A stretch of 37,178 nt of DNA from NCBI GenBank assembly GCA_021731365.1, contig JAKFXL010000041.1, forward strand, positions 1-37,178, written 5' to 3'. The notes under the pieces are model-generated. The model was not told the DNA's origin. It did no database searches and worked only from the letters and a program-made list of their open reading frames with translations. The number at the start of each line of letters is the position of its first letter. The first letter of the stretch is position 1. The stretch comes from Gammaproteobacteria bacterium. Its GTDB lineage: Bacteria; Pseudomonadota; Gammaproteobacteria; Tenderiales; Tenderiaceae. The translations under genes were made by a program, and so were the position numbers. Positions 7,994-17,002 of this stretch are shown here, piece after piece.

Positions 7994-8683
7994 TTATTTC
8001 GCTTTGGCAAGTTCGGCACGCATCGCAGCAACCACTGTATCGTAGCTGTTAGCATCGCTGCTATTGCGCGCGCCAAAAATAGCTGACCCAGCCACAAAGG
8101 TATCTGCACCTGCTTCAGCAATCGCACGAATGTTATCCACCTTAACGCCACCATCAATCTCAAGGCGGATATCACGACCAGAGGCATCGATGATCTTGCG
8201 TGCTTCGCGCAGTTTATCGAGCGTGGCAGGGATAAAGCTCTGGCCACCAAAACCGGGGTTAACCGACATCAATAGCACCATATCGACCTTATCAATCACA
8301 TATTTCAGTACATCCAGTGAGGTGGCCGGGTTGAAAACCAGACCCGCTTTACACCCCTCGCCTTTAATCAACTGCAGGGTGCGATCGATATGCTCAGAGG
8401 CTTCAGGGTGGAAGGTAATGTAGGTGGCACCCGCCTTGGCAAAGTCAGGAATGATCCGATCAACCGGCTTTACCATTAGATGCACATCGATCGGTGCCGT
8501 TACGCCATGTTTGCGTAACGCTTCACAAACCAGAGGGCCAATCGTCAGATTAGGCACATAGTGGTTATCCATAACATCAAAATGCACGATATCCGTGCCA
8601 GCATTTAATACATTCACCACTTCCTCACCCAAACGGGCGAAATCGGCGGACAAAATCGAAGGGGCGATTTTGAAATCTAACAT
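7994..8683 (-). CDS. rpe: Ribulose-phosphate 3-epimerase
   Basis: Rpe interconverts D-ribulose 5-phosphate and D-xylulose 5-phosphate in the pentose phosphate and Calvin cycles. The 229-residue TIM barrel begins [18 protein letters not shown]. Metal ligands H34 and D36 lie in [14 protein letters not shown]68 in DVHLMVK, and D177 in RLEIDGGV. The flexible loop is [12 protein letters not shown] and the phosphate site is [11 protein letters not shown] 8683 follows AGAGG at six bases. It is the first gene of the rpe-gph-trpE unit and faces away from the DUF3530 gene. Confidence 0.96.
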   Translation of the reverse strand: MLDFKIAPSILSADFARLGEEVVNVLNAGTDIVHFDVMDNHYVPNLTIGPLVCEALRKHGVTAPIDVHLMVKPVDRIIPDFAKAGATYITFHPEASEHIDRTLQLIKGEGCKAGLVFNPATSLDVLKYVIDKVDMVLLMSVNPGFGGQSFIPATLDKLREARKIIDASGRDIRLEIDGGVKVDNIRAIAEAGADTFVAGSAIFGARNSSDANSYDTVVAAMRAELAKAK

Positions 8684-8839
8684 GGTAAACCTCTACATTG
8701 TTTTAGATTAATCAATGACTTCTGCGAATCTCAGGTAAAGCACGCAGAGCAAACAGCCGCTAACTCTACCCGAATAGAGCAAAACTTTCACTCTCAGCGA
8801 CTCAACAATTGCCCCTACAATTCGGACCCATCGTAAACG

Positions 8840-9763
8840 ATGTTCATAATAAATATAAAAAACAATATGTTACATACCTTTTTCCATTTGGCTTGGGGGC
8901 TATTACTCATTACCCCAACACTGCTAACCGCTGAAGGCCTCTCCCCCATACAGGCACAAAACGAACTTAACGTGGCTGAAACACTGGCAAGCAGACTCAA
9001 CCCCGGTGAGGCACTCTGGCTGGATACTGAACAAGATAAATTTTTGGCTGTATATACGCCCAATCTAAACGGCCATCCCAAGGGCGGGACGGTGATCCTT
9101 CATGATGCCAACGGCCACCCAGACTGGCCCAATGTCATCAGACCACTGCGCAAATCGTTACCACTTTACGGCTGGGCCACCCTCTCAGTCCAGCTGCCTC
9201 AACTCAACAACATTGATGGCTACATCCCCTATCAACAACTCATCAACAGCAGAATCCAAAAAGCCGCCGAGCACCTGCAATCAACCGGCATCAACAATAT
9301 CGTGATCATCGGTCACGGCAGTGGTGGCATGGCCGCAGCGGCCTATCTTGCCAGTGACAACAGCCACCCAGAGATCCGCGGGTTTGTCGGTATTGGCCTG
9401 AGTGTCATGCCATCAGAACACAATGAAAACTACCTGCCACTACACCTTGAAAAGATAAAACTGCCCATCCTTGACATCTATGGCAGTCGCGACCTCAGCA
9501 GCGTTATCAATACTGCCGGGCAACGCTCTCAAGCAGCCAAACAGTCCAGCCTTAACGCTGTCAACAACAACGAACAAGAACCCTACAAAAAAGCAGGACT
9601 ATCGATGACCACCAACAACGTGCAAGGGTACATCGCATACCGACAGGTCATCATCGACGGCGCCAATCACAACTTCGAAAGGGAAGCCGACACACTCAGC
9701 AAACGCGTGTTAGGCTGGCTCGACCGCCATACCAGCAGCAAAACCATCCTACCACCGAGGTAA
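8840..9763 (+). CDS. DUF3530 family exported alpha/beta-hydrolase-like protein
   Basis: A 307-residue protein with an N-terminal signal (FFHLAWGLLLITPTLLTA). Two ATGs, 8840 and 8867, could start it, and neither has a good ribosome-binding site. The fold is alpha/beta-hydrolase-like: a strand GGTVILHDANGHPDWP, GWATLSVQLPQ, then the nucleophile-elbow-like IVIIGHGSGGMAAAAYL (serine in GHGSGG), a strand LPILDIYGSRDLS with a possible acid, and NHNFEREADTLSKRVLGWL with a possible catalytic histidine. These are the DUF3530 hallmarks, a family of uncharacterised periplasmic proteins. The substrate is unknown. The CopD-like gene follows two bases after its stop, so the two are probably co-transcribed. 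Confidence 0.75.
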   Translation: MFIINIKNNMLHTFFHLAWGLLLITPTLLTAEGLSPIQAQNELNVAETLASRLNPGEALWLDTEQDKFLAVYTPNLNGHPKGGTVILHDANGHPDWPNVIRPLRKSLPLYGWATLSVQLPQLNNIDGYIPYQQLINSRIQKAAEHLQSTGINNIVIIGHGSGGMAAAAYLASDNSHPEIRGFVGIGLSVMPSEHNENYLPLHLEKIKLPILDIYGSRDLSSVINTAGQRSQAAKQSSLNAVNNNEQEPYKKAGLSMTTNNVQGYIAYRQVIIDGANHNFEREADTLSKRVLGWLDRHTSSKTILPPR

Positions 9764-9765
9764 TA

Positions 9766-10221
9766 ATGTCCATCGCAATCACACTTCACCTACTCGCCGC
9801 CATCATCTGGATCGGCGGAATGTTTTTCGCCTACATGGTGCTTCGCCCATGCGCCGCACAACTACTGCCACCACCACAACGAATCACACTCTGGCACGGC
9901 TGTTTCAAACAGTTCTTTCCATGGGTATGGGGCAGCATAATAGTGCTCGCGGGAACAGGTTACGGAATGGCACTTATGCTTTTTGGTGGGATTAGTGGCA
10001 GTGGTTGGCACATAAAGGTTATGGGGTTCAACGGCTTATTAATGATCACCCTTTTTGTCTATCTATACCTACATCCTTACGCCCAATTTAAACGTCTGGT
10101 GGATAAAGAAGACTACCCAGAAGCCGGACAGGCATTAGCCACCATCAGAGCCGTTATCGGAACCAACCTGATCATCGGCCTATTAACCACTATCACCGCA
10201 GCAATGGGCCGAACCAGCTAA
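9766..10221 (+). CDS. CopD-like four-helix membrane protein
   Basis: A 151-residue integral membrane protein with four predicted helices: ITLHLLAAIIWIGGMFFAYM, FFPWVWGSIIVLAGTGYGMA, VMGFNGLLMITLFVYLYL and AVIGTNLIIGLLTTITAAMG. The opening with HLLAAIIWIGG and a second conserved histidine in the WHIKV loop match the CopD domain, seen alone in small membrane proteins and fused in copper-resistance proteins. Single-domain members are of uncertain function; copper handling and haem binding have both been considered. GAGG lies six bases before the ATG, within the end of the DUF3530 gene. A strong terminator follows. Confidence 0.7.
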   Translation: MSIAITLHLLAAIIWIGGMFFAYMVLRPCAAQLLPPPQRITLWHGCFKQFFPWVWGSIIVLAGTGYGMALMLFGGISGSGWHIKVMGFNGLLMITLFVYLYLHPYAQFKRLVDKEDYPEAGQALATIRAVIGTNLIIGLLTTITAAMGRTS

Positions 10222-10244
10222 CACTAATGGACCAAAATTTTGAC

Positions 10245-10273
10245 AAAAAAAAGCGGGGCACGCCCCGCTTTTT
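10245..10273. terminator. Bidirectional terminator between the CopD-like gene and actF
   Basis: GCGGGG at 10253-10258 pairs with CCCCGC at 10263-10268 across a four-base loop. It is flanked by an A run on the left and a T run on the right, so it can end transcription from both converging genes. It also shows that the act operon stops after actF and does not run into oxidase genes. Confidence 0.9.
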
Positions 10274-10296
10274 ACACTCTATAGAAAAGCTTAGTT

Positions 10297-11334
10297 TCAG
10301 CTACGGATTAAACCATAACGGGTCAAGCTCCACTTCACGGCCACCCAAGAGACCGCTACAACGGCAATAGTCACACCAATATCCCACAATGAACTCATCG
10401 GTGTATGGTAGTACTGAGGATCAGTAGAACCGGAGATCCACGTATAACGTTCCAACCACGAGCCTATCAAGATACTAAAGGCCACCATTACAATAACAAC
10501 CGGGTTATGGCGGTTAGGTGTAAATGCCAGCGTACAGAACGGAATGACAAACTTAAGCACCAGGAAGAGCCACCACAGACCACTCATATAATCCATCATA
10601 TTGTCATAACGAATCATCTCCTCAGGCAGACGTCCGTACCACATGATCAGATACTGAGTGAAATAGAGGTAAGTCCAGAGAATAGTCATCGCCAACATAA
10701 ACTGAGCCATAAAATTGAAGATATAACTCTGAACACCACCCGCTACCAATTTGCCTGAGCGATTCAAGAAGAACAGGAAAATAGTGAAGAAGGCCAAGAA
10801 CATATGAAAATTACTTTGGAAATGGTACGCGCCATAACTGGCACTATGCCAACCAGGGTTCAACCCTTGAGTCATTTCGAAGTCCCACGCCACCATTGAG
10901 CCATAAGCAAAATAGAAAAACGGAATCAGTAGAGCAACATTCCGAAAACGACGCTGCGCCGCATACGAACTATCAATCGCGGCTTGATGTTGAAGCTTAA
11001 TAAACAGCAGATAGAGGCCTGCAACAACCAAGAAACCTACCACCTCCCTCGCAACCAGGAACGTGTAATTGTGCCAACCAGGCAGATGATGCTCAGCATC
11101 ATGTGCATGAGTCAGCCACGGAAACGCAGCCTCACCAGACGCCAATATTATCAACAACAATACAAACGCTATTGGAAATAACACCGCCAGCGAACAGGCC
11201 AGATAACGAACCTGGAAACGCCATTGACCGTTACACAGATGCAACACAGCTGACAGGGTCACACCACCCAACGCCAGATATAGCACTAATATGAAGTTGG
11301 TCATCACAACCGACCAGAAGCCAAAGTTTTCCAT
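10297..11334 (-). CDS. actF: Alternative complex III subunit ActF (NrfD-like membrane subunit)
   Basis: ActF is the second NrfD-type integral membrane subunit of alternative complex III, a distant paralogue of ActC. The 345-residue protein is almost entirely transmembrane. About ten helices are visible, beginning FWSVVMTNFILVLYLALGG and ending in IGVTIAVVAVSWVAVKW. Polar phrases inside the membrane include TFLVAREVVGF and FNFMAQFMLAMTILWTYLYF. ATG 11334 is preceded by GAGGGG. It is the last gene of the operon, 33 bases after actE, and is followed by the terminator at 10245-10273. Its likely role is to support the membrane arm and possible proton path of the complex. In characterised complexes quinol is thought to bind in ActC. 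Confidence 0.9.
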   Translation of the reverse strand: MENFGFWSVVMTNFILVLYLALGGVTLSAVLHLCNGQWRFQVRYLACSLAVLFPIAFVLLLIILASGEAAFPWLTHAHDAEHHLPGWHNYTFLVAREVVGFLVVAGLYLLFIKLQHQAAIDSSYAAQRRFRNVALLIPFFYFAYGSMVAWDFEMTQGLNPGWHSASYGAYHFQSNFHMFLAFFTIFLFFLNRSGKLVAGGVQSYIFNFMAQFMLAMTILWTYLYFTQYLIMWYGRLPEEMIRYDNMMDYMSGLWWLFLVLKFVIPFCTLAFTPNRHNPVVIVMVAFSILIGSWLERYTWISGSTDPQYYHTPMSSLWDIGVTIAVVAVSWVAVKWSLTRYGLIRS

Positions 11335-11367
11335 GCTACCCCTCGTAATTTATTGGATTTTTACTCA

Positions 11368-11910
11368 TTACTTGGCCACAACAGAACTGGCAGCCGCCGC
11401 ATGGTCTTTCACTAGACCATTTTTAATGTAATTAACAACGTGCCAGCGTTCTTCAACACTGAGGTCATTAGAGCCACGTTTACCCTGCGGCACACCATAT
11501 GCCGGCATAACATAGCTACCAAACGTAATAGTTCCCCAGAGCCAACCTTCACTCAAGTTTTCTTGGACATAGCTATCTGTCAGACTAATTGCACCAATCT
11601 TGCTACTCACAGGTGAGTCAGCCGCACCTGTCAAACCATGACAAGCCGCACAATATATTACAAACAACCCTTGCCCTTTTTTAAGCGACTCAGGCGACAC
11701 AGCTACCGGATTTACCATCTCCTTTGCTTCATCTCTACTAGCAACCTTGGTTGGAATCCCTGTAGTTGGTATAGAGCGCTCAGGAAAGGGGATCATCGTC
11801 CCCTCTTGAGGCTTAATGCTCGGCTGGTTCATCATATCGGTTGACCATGGCCAAGCCAGCGCCGCAGTTGGCACCATCAGTGCGCCCGCAATTACACTCT
11901 TAAACCTCAT
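11368..11910 (-). CDS. actE: Alternative complex III subunit ActE (monohaem cytochrome c)
   Basis: A 180-residue exported monohaem cytochrome c. The signal sequence is short (MRFKSVIAGALMVPTAALA). There is no lipobox cysteine, whereas some ActE proteins are lipidated. The haem site is CAACH (C87, C90, H91) in FVIYCAACHGLTG. The axial methionine is probably M135 in SYVMPAYG. ActE accepts electrons from the Fe-S/haem relay of the complex and passes them on to an oxidase or a soluble carrier. The ATG at 11910 overlaps the actD stop in ATGA, with GAGG seven bases upstream, so translation is coupled. Confidence 0.92.
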   Translation of the reverse strand: MRFKSVIAGALMVPTAALAWPWSTDMMNQPSIKPQEGTMIPFPERSIPTTGIPTKVASRDEAKEMVNPVAVSPESLKKGQGLFVIYCAACHGLTGAADSPVSSKIGAISLTDSYVQENLSEGWLWGTITFGSYVMPAYGVPQGKRGSNDLSVEERWHVVNYIKNGLVKDHAAAASSVVAK

Positions 11911-12434
11911 TGCGACACCTCTTCACGAATTTCCAGAACCTTATGCTTGCCAAAGAGCTCCTTAATCGGATTAACGTTTTTCTCGTCCAACTCCAGCAAT
12001 ATTCCAATCTGATCAAGACTAACCTTTTCAGAGTAGAGAGGATGGCGTCTTGTAAATAATCGGGCGCTGATAAGAAACCCTATTACGGTAGACAGAACTC
12101 CAAATAGTATCAACAGTTCGTACGTTAGCACTATATTGGATGGCAACGGTATGACTGCCTTCCCACCTTGAGGCTGCACCAGAAAAGTCGCCTGGGCCGA
12201 AGCAAGAAACAGAAAACCAAAACACATCCCAAAAATCGCACCAAACAAGGTGAACTTCGGTATTGGCGAGCCTCTGTCTCCTAAAACCTCTTCAATCTCA
12301 GGATGCTCTATTGGAGACTTCAAGGTCACATCATCAACCGACACCCCTGGAACCGCATGGTTACGGATCTCAGCGATAGTGGCAAACGCCTCCTCAAAGT
12401 TGCTAAACAAACCCATGACGTAATAGCGCTTCAT
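11907..12434 (-). CDS. actD: Alternative complex III subunit ActD (DUF3341)
   Basis: ActD is the DUF3341 membrane subunit. The 175-residue protein begins MKRYYVMGLFSNFEEAFATI, a small cytoplasmic alpha/beta-like head. Two transmembrane helices follow (FTLFGAIFGMCFGFLFLASA and ELLILFGVLSTVIGFLISA), then RRHPLYSEKVSLDQIGILLE, the usual family end. ATG 12434 is chosen because GGGAG lies seven bases upstream; a TTG at 12440 would extend it by two codons. It begins three bases after the actC stop. In the known structures ActD packs against the ActC/ActF membrane pair and has no cofactor. Confidence 0.92.
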   Translation of the reverse strand: MKRYYVMGLFSNFEEAFATIAEIRNHAVPGVSVDDVTLKSPIEHPEIEEVLGDRGSPIPKFTLFGAIFGMCFGFLFLASAQATFLVQPQGGKAVIPLPSNIVLTYELLILFGVLSTVIGFLISARLFTRRHPLYSEKVSLDQIGILLELDEKNVNPIKELFGKHKVLEIREEVSQ

Positions 12435-12436
12435 GA

Positions 12437-13846
12437 TCAAACTCCCTTTGTACTTGGCGTACTGCCTGGCTGAGGGTCTTCAGCACGACGATGCAGAGAG
12501 ACCGCCAAGTCTGGACGATGTGCTGTACGGCGATGAAACACCATCTCTTTAACTTCATACATAGAGACCGATGGAAAGACCTTAACAAACACCAGGAACA
12601 ACAGTCCAAACCAACCAAAACTACCAAATACAATCGCCCACTGCACCATACTTGGCCAGACAATTGACCATGCAAACGGCTCATAGTTTTGTGATAACGT
12701 CGGTCCAACAATCATCCAACGCTCGAGCCACATACCTAGATTAAGAAACAGCGACACCACAAACATAGTAGGCAAATGCCGACGTAATTTCTCAACAGCT
12801 AGGGTAAACGGCATCACCGAACCCAAAAAGAGCATCATCCAAAAGTACGGTGCATATGGACCGGTAAACTTCCAGTAGAGCAACTCTTTTGCAACCATGT
12901 CATGGCCGTACCAAGTAGCCGCGAACTCAATCAGGTTCAGGTAAGTCCAGACCATCGCAATGGCAAACGTCAACTTACAGGTCTTTTCCAAGATTGGAAT
13001 GGTCATGTACTCTTCAAAGCGGAAGAAATACCGCAAGATGATAAACAGAGTAATGATGGCCGCACAACCTGAATACAACGCCCCTGCAACAAAGTACGGC
13101 GGGAAGGTTGTTACATGCCAACCAGGCATTATCGACATGGCAAAGTCAGCTGATACAATGGAGTGCACCGATACCGCCAGCGGAATCAGGAAACAGGCCA
13201 TCAACAGGTAGATACGGCGGAAGTTACGCCATTGCCGATCATCACCTTGCCACCCCAAAGAGAGCACGGTATAGAGCTTTTGACGCCAGCCGCGTGCATT
13301 ATCACGACATATCGCCAAATCAGGAATCATTCCGATAAACAGGAACATTGCCGAGGAAGTAAGATACGTTGTGATCGCAAACGCATCCCAAGAGAGAGGC
13401 GAGCGAAAGTTAGGCCAAATACCACGATCACTGACATACGGTAGTACCCAGTACATATTCCAGACACGGCCCAAGTGGATGATCGGAAAAAGACCCGCGG
13501 TCATCAAGGAGAAGGTTGTCATCGCTTCAGCAAAACGATAAATAGGTTTGCGCCAATCAGCGTGAATAATGTGCAGAATAGCCGACAAAAGGGTACCGGA
13601 ATGGCTCATACCAATCCAGAATACAAACGTTGCTATGTACAACCCCCACATCTGAGACCACGTCAGGTTGGCAGGCCCCAAACCTGTCTGATACTGGTAA
13701 ATTTCAGCAACCACTGCACAACTTACCATTGCCAGACAGCACACAACCGCTATCCAGTACCCCATTCGCGGATTTTCCATGCTTCGCAGCACATCCGCAT
13801 TAATTTTTGCCCAAGCTATATTTTCATCAATATCTTTTGTTTGCAT
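12437..13846 (-). CDS. actC: Alternative complex III subunit ActC (NrfD-like, quinol-binding)
   Basis: ActC is the large NrfD-type membrane subunit where quinol is oxidised, close to the Fe-S subunit. The 469-residue protein has about ten helices, from YWIAVVCCLAMVSCAVVAEI through MWGLYIATFVFWIGMSHSGT and MFLFIGMIPDLAI to FGWFGLLFLVFVKVF. Polar residues in helices that may take part in quinol binding or proton movement include the SHSGT phrase, the RFAEAMT phrase and the LIEFAATWYGHD phrase. Length and the N-terminal MENPRMGYW region fit gammaproteobacterial ActC. It follows actB2 after a 41-base gap, and its stop lies three bases before the actD ATG. Confidence 0.93.
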   Translation of the reverse strand: MQTKDIDENIAWAKINADVLRSMENPRMGYWIAVVCCLAMVSCAVVAEIYQYQTGLGPANLTWSQMWGLYIATFVFWIGMSHSGTLLSAILHIIHADWRKPIYRFAEAMTTFSLMTAGLFPIIHLGRVWNMYWVLPYVSDRGIWPNFRSPLSWDAFAITTYLTSSAMFLFIGMIPDLAICRDNARGWRQKLYTVLSLGWQGDDRQWRNFRRIYLLMACFLIPLAVSVHSIVSADFAMSIMPGWHVTTFPPYFVAGALYSGCAAIITLFIILRYFFRFEEYMTIPILEKTCKLTFAIAMVWTYLNLIEFAATWYGHDMVAKELLYWKFTGPYAPYFWMMLFLGSVMPFTLAVEKLRRHLPTMFVVSLFLNLGMWLERWMIVGPTLSQNYEPFAWSIVWPSMVQWAIVFGSFGWFGLLFLVFVKVFPSVSMYEVKEMVFHRRTAHRPDLAVSLHRRAEDPQPGSTPSTKGV

Positions 13847-13887
13847 AGGTCACACCACTTTATATTTGTATGGCCATTACGGACGGA

Positions 13888-14733
13888 TTAGGCTTCACGC
13901 ACTCGATCCAAGTACAACACCTTAGGATCTGTGTTCAACCCCTCCAGCACCCGATAACCGCGCAGCTCTTTGTTTTCTTTGCTCTGCTTCGCCTTCCCCA
14001 GCACTACCTGTTGTGACTCCCAGACCTTGCTAACCTTAGAGGTTTTATCCAAGAGATCCCCAAAGATAATCGCCTGAGTCGGACATGTCTGAGCACACGC
14101 TGTAATCACATCGCCATCTTTCACCACACGCTCCTCACGCTGAGCCGTGTCCTTAGCTGTACGAATACGCTGCACACAGAAAGTACACTTCTCCATCACC
14201 CCCTTATCACGAACACTCAGGTCCGGATTCAACTGCATATGCAGAGGAGCGGGCCATGACTCTTCGTAATAAGAGTAAAAATTGAAATAACGGAGACGAT
14301 ATGGGCAGTTGTTTGAACAGTAGCGCGATCCGATACAGCGGTTATACACCTGCGCATTCAAACCATCCGGTGTATGGTAGGTAGCCGCGACTGGGCAGAC
14401 AGGCTCACAAGTTGCTGAATTACACTGCTGGCACATCATTGGCAAAACACTGCCTCCACGCACCTGAAACTCATTGTCATCCCCACCCAAATCGGGCTCG
14501 TCCCAGTAGCGCTCCATCCGCAACCAGTGCATGCCCTGGTGTTTCATCATGCGATCTTTACCAACTGTGGCCAGATTATTTTCTGCATAACAGGCAACAG
14601 AACACGCATTACAACCAGTGCATTTATTCAGATCGATGGCCATACCCCACATATGTTCATATGTGTGATGGCCGCCCTCTTCCGCACCTTTGCGATAATT
14701 CGACCAATTCTCAAGAACATTCTTAAGCGACAT
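13888..14733 (-). CDS. actB2: Alternative complex III subunit ActB2 (four-cluster ferredoxin-like)
   Basis: This is the iron-sulphur half of ActB, encoded here as a separate gene of 281 residues. ATG 14733 follows AAGGAGG at five bases, a very strong site. The gene overlaps the actB1 stop by 11 bases. Four cysteine groups are visible: CTGCNACSVAC, CQQCNSATCEPVCP, CIGSRYCSNNCP, and CTFC with a later CAQTCP. In the third group a serine stands where PsrB/NrfC-type proteins have cysteine (CIGC), the expected signature of a [3Fe-4S] cluster. The set therefore predicts three [4Fe-4S] and one [3Fe-4S], as reported for alternative complex III. It has no signal of its own and is probably exported with ActB1. 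Confidence 0.93.
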   Translation of the reverse strand: MSLKNVLENWSNYRKGAEEGGHHTYEHMWGMAIDLNKCTGCNACSVACYAENNLATVGKDRMMKHQGMHWLRMERYWDEPDLGGDDNEFQVRGGSVLPMMCQQCNSATCEPVCPVAATYHTPDGLNAQVYNRCIGSRYCSNNCPYRLRYFNFYSYYEESWPAPLHMQLNPDLSVRDKGVMEKCTFCVQRIRTAKDTAQREERVVKDGDVITACAQTCPTQAIIFGDLLDKTSKVSKVWESQQVVLGKAKQSKENKELRGYRVLEGLNTDPKVLYLDRVREA

Positions 14734-16939
14734 CAGAGCCTCCTTCTGTCCTTCTGAAAACATCGGCAGCTACGGTAGCAACAAGCTTGCGTCCCATCTG
14801 ATATTCACTACCACCAAGACGTGCAAGCTTTGCATGTTTACCCGTCTTGCTAATACGAACCTGGGTTGCATACGCTGCAATCTCGCCACTCTTCTCTTCA
14901 ATCGCCGGACTAAGCATCTTCAACACATTCACGCCCACACCTTTGGCGTAACGACCGTATGCTTCGTGCCCCTGTCCCATTGGGATAGCGACAACGTCCG
15001 GATGAACACCTTTAAAGATATAAACCTGCACTTCAACCGCGCCTTGGGCCGATTCAACACGAATAAAATCACCCTCTTTCACACCCAGCTTATCAGCTGT
15101 TTTGGGGTGAAGCTCCGCCCAGGAATCCCAGAAAACCTTACTGACTTGGTCGGGAGCCTCCTGCAACCACGGTAAGTTAGCGTTACGTCCATCCCACATG
15201 TTTTGATGAATAGAAGGAACCAGATGCATTGGATAGTCTGTCGCCGGTTTCTGGCTAACCTGAGTTATATCACCCACAACAGCCGTCAACGCCGAGCCAC
15301 TCGCCGAGGCCTTAATAAAGCCCCGCTGCAAGGTGTCCGCCCAAAAAACATCGTCACTCTTTCCATCTTTTAATGAGGCTGGCAGCGACTTTAAAACACC
15401 ACGCAGATATGCGTAATAATCATCAAAGTCAGCATACCCTTCAACTCCGCGATGCTTCAACATTCCCAACAGAAGATCACCAAAAGCTCGTGTTTCAGGG
15501 TATAGCTGCTTCATCACAGGCTGAGACATGCTAATCGCCCCACCCTTTGGTTGATAAGGGGCCACGTGAGTAGCCCACTCCTCATAGGATGAAGACAGCG
15601 GCAACACCACATCCGCCACCATTGTGGTTTCGTCCATAAACATGGAGAACACTACTTTGAACGGAACTTTAGACAATTTCTCGCTTAACGCCAAATGGTT
15701 CGGGGCACTATAAACAGGATTTGCACCTTGGAAAAAAACAACATCATATTGCCCATCACCGACGGCCTTTGTGAAGTCAAGCAATGCCCGACTACTACCC
15801 GTGCGGGCACGTAACTCATCGAACATTACCGAGTTGGATGCCTCAATCGTTTTCCCAATGTTGCCCAACAATACATTAAGCATCATGATTGCCATTGCAT
15901 TTTGATAGCCATTAACATGGCCATGCGCTGATGCCCCCGAAAGGACAACGCTTGGCGAGCGCTCCTTTAGATAAGCAGCAATACGAGAGACTGTCTCACC
16001 CGCTACGCCTGTAATCTCCGTTACTTTTTCAGCACTATACTGTGCAATCACATCACGCTGGGCAACACTCAAAGATGCACCATCCAGCTGATGCTTGGTG
16101 AGTAATACGTTTGCTATACCAAGAGCCAAGACACCTTCCGTACCAGGACGCGCAGCAACCCACAGATCTGCGTTCATACCTGTCATTGACATCTTTGGTT
16201 CAACTTGTATCAAGACACCACGATCGCCACTGCGGAATTCGGCGTACTCTTGAGAGAAGTGTACTGGTGATAACCAAGTTCCCAGAAAATCGGCACCAAA
16301 CGATAAGACCGTTTTAGCTTTTGCAATGTGGTAACTTGGCATTGCATCCCCTAACACCTCTTTGTTCACCGCCTCACCCACAGCATTATTAATGGCCTCG
16401 TAGGTAAAGTGATCACCACCCCACGCTGTTTTAAGCTCAGCAAGCAACACAGATTGATGGCCACTCACGGTACCCGTGAACCAAGCACTTCGACCCGGAG
16501 CAACATTGGATGCTTTTTCCTGCATCAACTTCCAGACTTCATCCCAGCTAACGGGAACAAGATCACCTCCCTGGCGCACCATAGGCTGGGTAATGCGGTC
16601 AGGGTTATAGTGTGTTTGTACACTCGCCTGCCCCATCTGACACAGACCCACACCATTTATTGGTGAGTCTGGGTTCCCTTCCACTTTAAGCAGGCGTCCT
16701 TCACGTACACGCCCATGTACACCGCACGCAGATGGACACTGTTGACAGGTTGAGGCATACCACACCCCAATTCCAGGAATCACATACTCTTCAGGCGCAA
16801 GGTAGGAGACAACGGTCTCCTTTCCTTCCTCTAGAGTAACGGTAGTTGGCATGTCGCAACCACTTAGAGCTGCCGCACTTACACCACCCAGACCCATGTA
16901 CTTCAGGAAGTCCCTGCGGTTGATATCGTTACCACTCAT
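14723..16939 (-). CDS. actB1: Alternative complex III subunit ActB1 (molybdopterin-oxidoreductase-like)
   Basis: The 738-residue protein resembles the large subunits of polysulphide and tetrathionate reductases. It opens with a twin-arginine signal (NRRDFLKYMGLGG) and a lipobox ending in cysteine (AAALSGC, C28), so it is predicted to be folded in the cytoplasm, exported by Tat and lipid-anchored. C65, C68, C72 and C100 (TCQQCPSACG, then VGLCQMG) have the spacing of the [4Fe-4S] site of this superfamily. In studied alternative complex III enzymes this part carries no molybdenum cofactor, so presence of a pterin should not be assumed. The C-terminal beta-barrel domain (GVKEGDFIRVES, VVAIPMGQGHEAYGRYAKG) is complete. 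It follows actA by 63 bases and overlaps actB2. Confidence 0.92.
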   Translation of the reverse strand: MSGNDINRRDFLKYMGLGGVSAAALSGCDMPTTVTLEEGKETVVSYLAPEEYVIPGIGVWYASTCQQCPSACGVHGRVREGRLLKVEGNPDSPINGVGLCQMGQASVQTHYNPDRITQPMVRQGGDLVPVSWDEVWKLMQEKASNVAPGRSAWFTGTVSGHQSVLLAELKTAWGGDHFTYEAINNAVGEAVNKEVLGDAMPSYHIAKAKTVLSFGADFLGTWLSPVHFSQEYAEFRSGDRGVLIQVEPKMSMTGMNADLWVAARPGTEGVLALGIANVLLTKHQLDGASLSVAQRDVIAQYSAEKVTEITGVAGETVSRIAAYLKERSPSVVLSGASAHGHVNGYQNAMAIMMLNVLLGNIGKTIEASNSVMFDELRARTGSSRALLDFTKAVGDGQYDVVFFQGANPVYSAPNHLALSEKLSKVPFKVVFSMFMDETTMVADVVLPLSSSYEEWATHVAPYQPKGGAISMSQPVMKQLYPETRAFGDLLLGMLKHRGVEGYADFDDYYAYLRGVLKSLPASLKDGKSDDVFWADTLQRGFIKASASGSALTAVVGDITQVSQKPATDYPMHLVPSIHQNMWDGRNANLPWLQEAPDQVSKVFWDSWAELHPKTADKLGVKEGDFIRVESAQGAVEVQVYIFKGVHPDVVAIPMGQGHEAYGRYAKGVGVNVLKMLSPAIEEKSGEIAAYATQVRISKTGKHAKLARLGGSEYQMGRKLVATVAADVFRRTEGGSDVA

Positions 16940-17002
16940 AACAATTCATCCGTTCTTTAGTTAATCGTGCTGGCCAGACCCGAAGATCCTAGACCCACCC
17001 AG

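Noticed and set aside
14723-14763. Frameshift breaking a fused actB
   Set aside because: The second frame has its own strong ribosome-binding site and clean start, and split actB genes are known.
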